Of a stretch of DNA of 17,001 nucleotides, positions 12,759 to 17,001 are shown piece by piece. The DNA is from Methylococcaceae bacterium. GTDB lineage: Bacteria > Pseudomonadota > Gammaproteobacteria > Methylococcales > Methylococcaceae. The stretch's first letter is position 1. Each line of letters opens with the position of its first letter. Under the pieces are notes generated by a model, which worked only from the letters and a program-made list of their open reading frames with translations, was not told where the DNA came from and did not search any database. Location: positions 1 through 17,001 of the forward strand of contig VEPB01000295.1 of assembly GCA_012026715.1 (NCBI GenBank), given 5' to 3'. Made by a program: the position numbers and the translations under genes.

Positions 12759-15239
12759 ATGACCCCGTTACCCGAGCCTTATGAGCCCCCCAGCCTGCAG
12801 GATGTCGCCGCGCTCAAGCAGTCTTTGGTCAACCGGCTGATCTATTCGATCGGCAAGGATCCTTTGGAAACCTCGGACCGGGACTGGTTCTTCGCCTTGG
12901 CTTACATCGTCCGGGATTGCATTACCCAGTGCTGGATGGATTCCATGCGGCGCTACTACCTGGGCGACGTCAAGCGGGTTTATTACCTGTCCATGGAGTT
13001 TCTCATCGGCCGCGCCCTGATGAACAGCCTCATCAACATGGGCTGTCACGACGAATTTCGCCAGGTGCTGGAAGACGTCGGATTGAACCTCGACGACCTC
13101 AGCGAGATGGAGGAAGAGGCAGGGCTTGGCAATGGCGGCCTGGGTCGGCTGGCGGCCTGTTTCATGGATTCTCTCGCCACCCTGCAACTGCCGGGATTCG
13201 GTTACGGCATCCGCTACGAATACGGCATGTTCTCCCAGAGCGTCGAGGACGGCCGGCAGATCGAGCGGCCCGACAACTGGCTGCGCTACGGCAATCCCTG
13301 GGAGTTCCCGCGGCCGGAAATGTTGTACCGGGTCCAGTTTCACGGACGGGTCCAGGAGTACCGCGACGAACACGGCCAGCCGCGCTTCCAGTGGCTGGAT
13401 ACCGAAGATGTCATGGCCATGGCTTACGACACCCCCATCCCCGGTTTCAAGGGGGCCACGGTCAATAACCTCAGGCTCTGGTCCGCCAAGGCCTCCCGCG
13501 ATTTCGAGCTGAAATATTTCAACGAAGGCAACTACATCAAGGCGGTGGAGGAAAAGAACGAGTCGGAGAACCTGTCGAAGGTGCTCTATCCCGACGACAC
13601 CACCGAGATGGGCCGAGAGTTGCGGCTCAAGCAGGAATTCTTCTTCGTCAGCGCTTCGTTGCAGGACATCCTGCGGCGATTCTCGGGCGACCATCCGCGC
13701 TTCCAGGACCTGCCGGAAGAAGTCGCCATCCAGCTCAACGACACCCATCCGGCCATCGCCATTCCCGAACTGATGCGTCTGCTGGTGGACATCCACCGGC
13801 TCAGTTGGGAGGAGGCCTGGCCCATAACCGTGGCGACCTTTTCCTACACCAACCACACCCTGCTGCCGGAAGCCTTGGAAACCTGGCCGGTCAAGCTGAT
13901 GGAAACCATGCTGCCGCGCCACATGCAGATCATCTACGAGATCAACCACCGTTTCCTGCGCGACGTCAACCATGCGTTTCCCGGCGACATGGAGCTGATC
14001 CGGCGGGTATCGCTGATCGACGAGGCCGGCAGCCGGCGGGTCCGGATGGCCTATCTGGCCATCGTCGGCAGCCACCGCGTCAACGGCGTCGCCAAGCTGC
14101 ACTCGGAGCTGATGCGGAGCACCATCTTCGCGGATTTTGCCCGCATCTTTCCCGACCGCTTCATCAACATCACCAACGGCGTGACCCCCCGGCGCTGGCT
14201 GAATCAGAGCAATCCCGGCCTGGCGGGGCTCATCACCCGCGCCATCGGCGACGGCTGGGTGACCGATCTGGCCCAGCTCAAGGGCCTGGCCACGCTGTCG
14301 CAGGATTCCGCCTTTCTGGCCGAATTCCGCAAGGTGAAACAGGACAACAAGGCTCGCCTGGCCGAACGGCTCCACCAGCGCTGGGGGATGGAACTGGATC
14401 CCGCCATGTTGTTCGACGTTCAGATCAAGCGGATCCACGAGTACAAGCGCCAACTGCTGAACGTGCTGCACGTCATCACCCGGTATAATCGGCTCCGTGC
14501 GAATCCCGACCTGCAACTGCCGCCGCGCGCGGTGATCCTGGGCGGCAAGGCGGCCCCCGGTTATTTCCGGGCCAAGCTCATCATCAAGCTGATCAACGAC
14601 GTCGCCGATATCGTCAACCACGACCCCGTGGTCGCCGGACGGCTCAAGCTGGTGTTCGTGCCGAATTACAATGTGTCCAGGGCGATGGAATTGATCCCCG
14701 CGGTCGACCTGTCGGAGCAGATTTCCACTGCCGGCACCGAGGCCTCCGGCACCAGCAACATGAAGATGGCCATGAATGGGGCGTTGACCATCGGGACTCT
14801 GGATGGCGCCAACATCGAGATCCGCGATGAGGTGGGGGAAGACAACATCTTCATCTTCGGCCACACTGCGCAGCAGCTGATGGACCTGCGGCGCTGCGGC
14901 TACAATCCCTGGGACCATTATTATGCCAATGGCGAACTCCGCCAGGTTCTGGAGATGATCGACCGCGGCTATTTCTCCATGGACGAGCCGGCGCGGTTCC
15001 GGCCGCTGGTGGAATCCCTGCTGGGGGGCGGCGATCCTTATGCGGTGCTGGCCGATTACGAATCCTACGTCGCCTGCCAGGACGCGGTGGATCAGTGTTA
15101 CGCCCTGCCCGAGCAGTGGACTCGCAAGGCCTTGTTGAATGTCGCCAATTCCGGCTATTTTTCCAGCGACCGGACCATACTCGAGTACGCCGATCAGATT
15201 TGGGGTGTGCGGCCGGCGGCCGATCCGGTCGAGGTCTGA
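12759..15239 (+). CDS. glgP: Glycogen/alpha-glucan phosphorylase
   Basis: 826 residues from the ATG at 12759 (E. coli GlgP is 815). The enzyme removes glucose from glycogen or maltodextrin ends using phosphate, giving glucose-1-phosphate, in the cytoplasm. The family sequence is continuous: KRVYYLSMEFLIGRAL, GNGGLGRLAACFMDSLATL, GYGIRYEYGMFSQ, QLNDTHPAIAIPELMRLL, TNGVTPRRWL, IKRIHEYKRQLLN and GGKAAPGY. The pyridoxal-phosphate site is EASGTSNMKMAMNGAL, with the cofactor lysine at about residue 669. The frame extends to an ATG at 12732, but the 12759 start has the better ribosome binding site and gives a typical N-terminus. The intact conserved regions argue for an active enzyme. The gene is divergent from the cyclase and ends 61 bases before fliL. 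No other glycogen gene is in the window. Substrate choice (glycogen against maltodextrin, as in MalP) cannot be read from sequence alone. A long antisense frame covering it is a composition artefact. Confidence 0.96.
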   Translation: MTPLPEPYEPPSLQDVAALKQSLVNRLIYSIGKDPLETSDRDWFFALAYIVRDCITQCWMDSMRRYYLGDVKRVYYLSMEFLIGRALMNSLINMGCHDEFRQVLEDVGLNLDDLSEMEEEAGLGNGGLGRLAACFMDSLATLQLPGFGYGIRYEYGMFSQSVEDGRQIERPDNWLRYGNPWEFPRPEMLYRVQFHGRVQEYRDEHGQPRFQWLDTEDVMAMAYDTPIPGFKGATVNNLRLWSAKASRDFELKYFNEGNYIKAVEEKNESENLSKVLYPDDTTEMGRELRLKQEFFFVSASLQDILRRFSGDHPRFQDLPEEVAIQLNDTHPAIAIPELMRLLVDIHRLSWEEAWPITVATFSYTNHTLLPEALETWPVKLMETMLPRHMQIIYEINHRFLRDVNHAFPGDMELIRRVSLIDEAGSRRVRMAYLAIVGSHRVNGVAKLHSELMRSTIFADFARIFPDRFINITNGVTPRRWLNQSNPGLAGLITRAIGDGWVTDLAQLKGLATLSQDSAFLAEFRKVKQDNKARLAERLHQRWGMELDPAMLFDVQIKRIHEYKRQLLNVLHVITRYNRLRANPDLQLPPRAVILGGKAAPGYFRAKLIIKLINDVADIVNHDPVVAGRLKLVFVPNYNVSRAMELIPAVDLSEQISTAGTEASGTSNMKMAMNGALTIGTLDGANIEIRDEVGEDNIFIFGHTAQQLMDLRRCGYNPWDHYYANGELRQVLEMIDRGYFSMDEPARFRPLVESLLGGGDPYAVLADYESYVACQDAVDQCYALPEQWTRKALLNVANSGYFSSDRTILEYADQIWGVRPAADPVEV

Positions 15240-15247
15240 GGGGTGGG

Positions 15248-15272
15248 GGGCCGGCGTCGGCCGAACCGGCCC
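15248..15272 (+). terminator. GC-rich hairpin after glgP
   Basis: GGGCCGG at 15248-15254 pairs with CCGGCCC at 15266-15272 around an 11-base loop, starting 8 bases after the glgP stop. A competing GGCCG/CGGCC pairing lies inside it. No T-run follows, so it would be a weak or Rho-assisted stop, or an mRNA-stabilising hairpin, between glgP and the flagellar genes. Confidence 0.35.
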
Positions 15273-15300
15273 TGGACTCCCTATACATTAAGGTTCAATC

Positions 15301-15837
15301 ATGGCCCAAGCAGAGAAACTCGATTTAGGCGAAGAAAAAGCCTCTCCCTCGTCGTCCAAGAGTCTGATCATCATCGTCCTCGCCGCGGTGCTGGTGACGC
15401 TGGCGGCGGTGTTCGGGACCCTCTATTTTCTCGGCATCTTCCCGCCCAAGCACGCGGCGCCGGCCGCCGAGCATGCCGCCGAGGCGCCCAAGCCGGAGCC
15501 GCCGGTGGAACAGCCGCTGATTTACGAGCCGCTGGCTCCCGCCTTCGTGGTCAATTTTTCCGGCAATCCGGAGGTCCGGGTGGTGCAGATCGAAATTACC
15601 GCGGCAGCCAGGGAAAAGGAGATTCTCGATGCCTTGAAGAAGCACATGCCGATCCTCCGCAATAATGTGCTGATGCTCATCAGCGGCCAGGATCCGCTCA
15701 GCTTCAAGACCGCGGAAGGCAAGGAAGCGCTACGCGCCAAGCTCAAGGAGGAAATGAACAAGATCGTGGCGGAGCAGACCGGCAAGAAGAACGCGGCGCT
15801 GGACGAGATCTACTTCACCGGCTTCGTGATGCAGTAA
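15301..15837 (+). CDS. fliL: Flagellar basal body-associated protein FliL
   Basis: 178 residues, the usual size for FliL. It is a single-pass inner-membrane protein next to the flagellar stator that supports stator function and torque. The short cytoplasmic N-terminus is followed by one membrane helix (about 21-44, around LIIIVLAAVLVTLAAVFG). Next comes an Ala/Pro/Glu-rich linker (about 48-72), then the periplasmic stomatin-like domain with YEPLAPAFVVNF, VVQIEI, HMPILRNNVLMLISG and TAEGKEALR. The ATG at 15301 has AAGG seven bases upstream. The frame ends 12 bases before the fliM start, so the two are co-transcribed. The order fliL-fliM-fliN is the standard proteobacterial one, and fliOPQR probably follow beyond the window. 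Identification is firm from both sequence and context. Confidence 0.95.
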   Translation: MAQAEKLDLGEEKASPSSSKSLIIIVLAAVLVTLAAVFGTLYFLGIFPPKHAAPAAEHAAEAPKPEPPVEQPLIYEPLAPAFVVNFSGNPEVRVVQIEITAAAREKEILDALKKHMPILRNNVLMLISGQDPLSFKTAEGKEALRAKLKEEMNKIVAEQTGKKNAALDEIYFTGFVMQ

Positions 15838-15839
15838 CC

Positions 15840-15843
15840 GGAG
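15840..15843 (+). promoter_or_regulatory. Ribosome binding site deciding the fliM start
   Basis: GGAG is six bases before the ATG at 15850. The GTG immediately before it (15847) would leave only three bases and is less likely to be used. Confidence 0.5.
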
Positions 15844-15849
15844 CACGTG

Positions 15850-16905
15850 ATGGCCGCCGTAGCTGATTTGTTGTCCCAGGACGAAATCGACGCCTTGCTG
15901 CACGGGGTCGACGGCGGGGATATCAAGACCGAACCGGATCATGTGCCCGCCCCCGGCGAGGCGAGTCTCTACGATTTCGCCAGCCAGGACCGCATCGTCC
16001 GCGGGCGCATGCCGACCCTGGAGATGATCAACGACCGCTTCATCCGGCATTTCCGCATCAGCCTGTTCAACCTGTTGCGGCGTTCCGCCGACATCTCGGT
16101 GTCGGGGGTGCAGGTGCTGAAATTTTCCGAGTATGTCCACAGCCTGTACGTTCCCACCAACCTCAACATGATCCGGATGCAGCCGCTGCGGGGCAGGGCC
16201 CTGCTGGTGCTGGATCCGACCCTGGTGTTCACCGCGGTGGACAACTTCTTCGGCGGTACCGGCCAGTTTTACAACAAGATCGAGGGGCGGGAGTTCACGC
16301 CTACCGAGATGCGCATCATCCGGATCATCCTCGACCTGATCTTCAAGGATCTGAAGGAAGCCTGGGCGCCGGTGCTGCCGGTGGAATTCCAGTATCTCGG
16401 CTCGGAGGTCAATCCCCAGTTTGCCAACATCGTCAGCCCGACCGAAGTCGTGCTGGTGTCCACCATCCATGTGGAGCTGGAAGGGGGCGGCGGCGATCTT
16501 CATATCACCATCCCCTATTCCATGATCGATCCCATCCGCGAACTGCTGGATGCCGGCATCCAGGGTGACCAGGGCAGCGCCGACGAACGCTGGAAATCCT
16601 CGTTCCGCAACCAGTTGCTGGAAGTGGACTTGGAATTGCTGAGCACCCTGGCGGAAAAGACGGTGACGGTCAGCGATATCCTCAAGATGAAGGTGGGCGA
16701 TGTCATTCCCATCGACGTTCCCGACCAGGTTTTTCTTACCATCGAAGACATCCCGGCCTTCAAGGGGCGGGTGGGCGTTTCCAAGGCCAAGAACTACGCG
16801 GTCCAGGTGGACGAGGTGCTGCTCACCTATCGGCCGGAAAATGAACCCGCCATGGATTACCGGGCCCTCCAGGAAGCCGCGACACACGAGAACGACAGCC
16901 TATGA
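15850..16905 (+). CDS. fliM: Flagellar motor switch protein FliM
   Basis: 351 residues (E. coli FliM 334). FliM forms the middle of the cytoplasmic C-ring, binds phosphorylated CheY and sets the direction of rotation. The N-terminal CheY-binding motif is present as LLSQDEIDALLHG (residues 8-20). The middle CheC-like domain includes NDRFIRHFRISLFNLLRR, LVLDPTLVFTAVDNFFGG and FTPTEMRIIRIILDLIF. The C-terminal SpoA-like domain, about residues 260-335, which contacts FliN, has VDLELLSTLAEKTVTVSDIL and FKGRVGVSKAKNYAVQV. No key segment is missing. The stop codon overlaps the fliN start in an ATGA arrangement (16902-16905), indicating translational coupling so that the two switch proteins are made together. 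The CheY-binding motif implies a chemotaxis system elsewhere in the genome. Confidence 0.97.
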   Translation: MAAVADLLSQDEIDALLHGVDGGDIKTEPDHVPAPGEASLYDFASQDRIVRGRMPTLEMINDRFIRHFRISLFNLLRRSADISVSGVQVLKFSEYVHSLYVPTNLNMIRMQPLRGRALLVLDPTLVFTAVDNFFGGTGQFYNKIEGREFTPTEMRIIRIILDLIFKDLKEAWAPVLPVEFQYLGSEVNPQFANIVSPTEVVLVSTIHVELEGGGGDLHITIPYSMIDPIRELLDAGIQGDQGSADERWKSSFRNQLLEVDLELLSTLAEKTVTVSDILKMKVGDVIPIDVPDQVFLTIEDIPAFKGRVGVSKAKNYAVQVDEVLLTYRPENEPAMDYRALQEAATHENDSL

Positions 16906-17001
16906 GCGACATTGACGACATCATGAATCAGGGAGACGGCGATCCGGCCCTCATGGATGAATGGGCGGCGGCCCTGGCGGAGCAAAAGCAGGCATCGGCC
17001 A
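16902..17001 (+). CDS. fliN: Flagellar motor switch protein FliN, N-terminal part
   Basis: Only the first 33 codons lie in the window; the frame is open at the right edge. It starts at the ATG overlapping the fliM stop and begins MSDIDDIMNQ, continuing with an acidic, alanine-rich stretch (DEWAAALAEQK). FliN proteins usually have such a variable N-terminus, with DEWAAAL near the start, before the conserved C-terminal SpoA-like domain. FliN forms the base of the C-ring with FliM and helps dock export substrates. The call depends mainly on position after fliL-fliM and the translational overlap, helped by the DEWAAAL segment. Confidence 0.88.
   Translation, partial: MSDIDDIMNQGDGDPALMDEWAAALAEQKQASA

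Noticed and set aside
12768..14918. 716-codon open frame on the minus strand across glgP
   Set aside because: It is exactly antisense to a gene with continuous phosphorylase motifs. Its translation is low in complexity, rich in Gly, Val, Asp and His and without recognisable domains, as expected from GC-rich codon usage on the other strand.
15730..16887. 385-codon minus-strand frame over fliM
   Set aside because: Antisense shadow of a clear FliM; no ribosome binding site or motif supports it.
1..17001. CRISPR arrays, tRNA or rRNA genes, insertion sequences
   Set aside because: No regularly spaced short repeats, cloverleaf sequences, transposase frames or terminal inverted repeats were seen.

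Overview
This window looks like chromosomal DNA from a fairly GC-rich gammaproteobacterium. The evidence is a GltD tail, a TrkH potassium transporter, a glycogen phosphorylase of the proteobacterial type, and a FliL-FliM-FliN flagellar switch cluster, all in the usual proteobacterial forms. A methanotroph of the Methylococcales is possible from overall character. That is a guess, because no marker gene for that lifestyle is present.

Layout. Bases 1-1619 (+) hold the 3' end of gltD and a complete trkH. Bases 1684-12549 hold six co-directional genes on the minus strand. Read in their own direction they are: a CHASE2-type membrane nucleotide cyclase (12549-10189); a 1108-residue FecR/TPR/outer-membrane beta-barrel protein, BARREL-1 (10087-6761); two small membrane-anchored six-cysteine proteins (6647-6366 and 6207-5857); a second 1113-residue FecR/TPR/beta-barrel protein paralogous to the first, BARREL-2 (5492-2151); and a third small membrane-anchored cysteine-rich protein (2106-1684). 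Bases 12759-17001 (+) return to conserved genes: glgP, fliL, fliM and the start of fliN.

The minus-strand block is the interesting part. It appears to be a duplicated module of one large outer-membrane barrel protein, carrying a periplasmic FecR domain and TPR array, plus one or two short single-pass cysteine-rich proteins. A cyclase with a periplasmic CHASE2 sensor heads the block. A reasonable but untested hypothesis is an envelope-spanning sensing or transport system: a barrel in the outer membrane, FecR/TPR and cysteine-rich domains in the periplasm, and a CHASE2 cyclase turning the signal into a cyclic nucleotide in the cytoplasm. Both barrel genes shift from GC-rich 5' halves (FecR/TPR) to clearly lower-GC 3' halves (barrel), at the same homologous point. 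The small genes are also low in GC. This suggests a mosaic history in which the surface-exposed parts came from elsewhere or diversified faster.

The flanking genes look like ordinary housekeeping genes and are not obviously part of this module.
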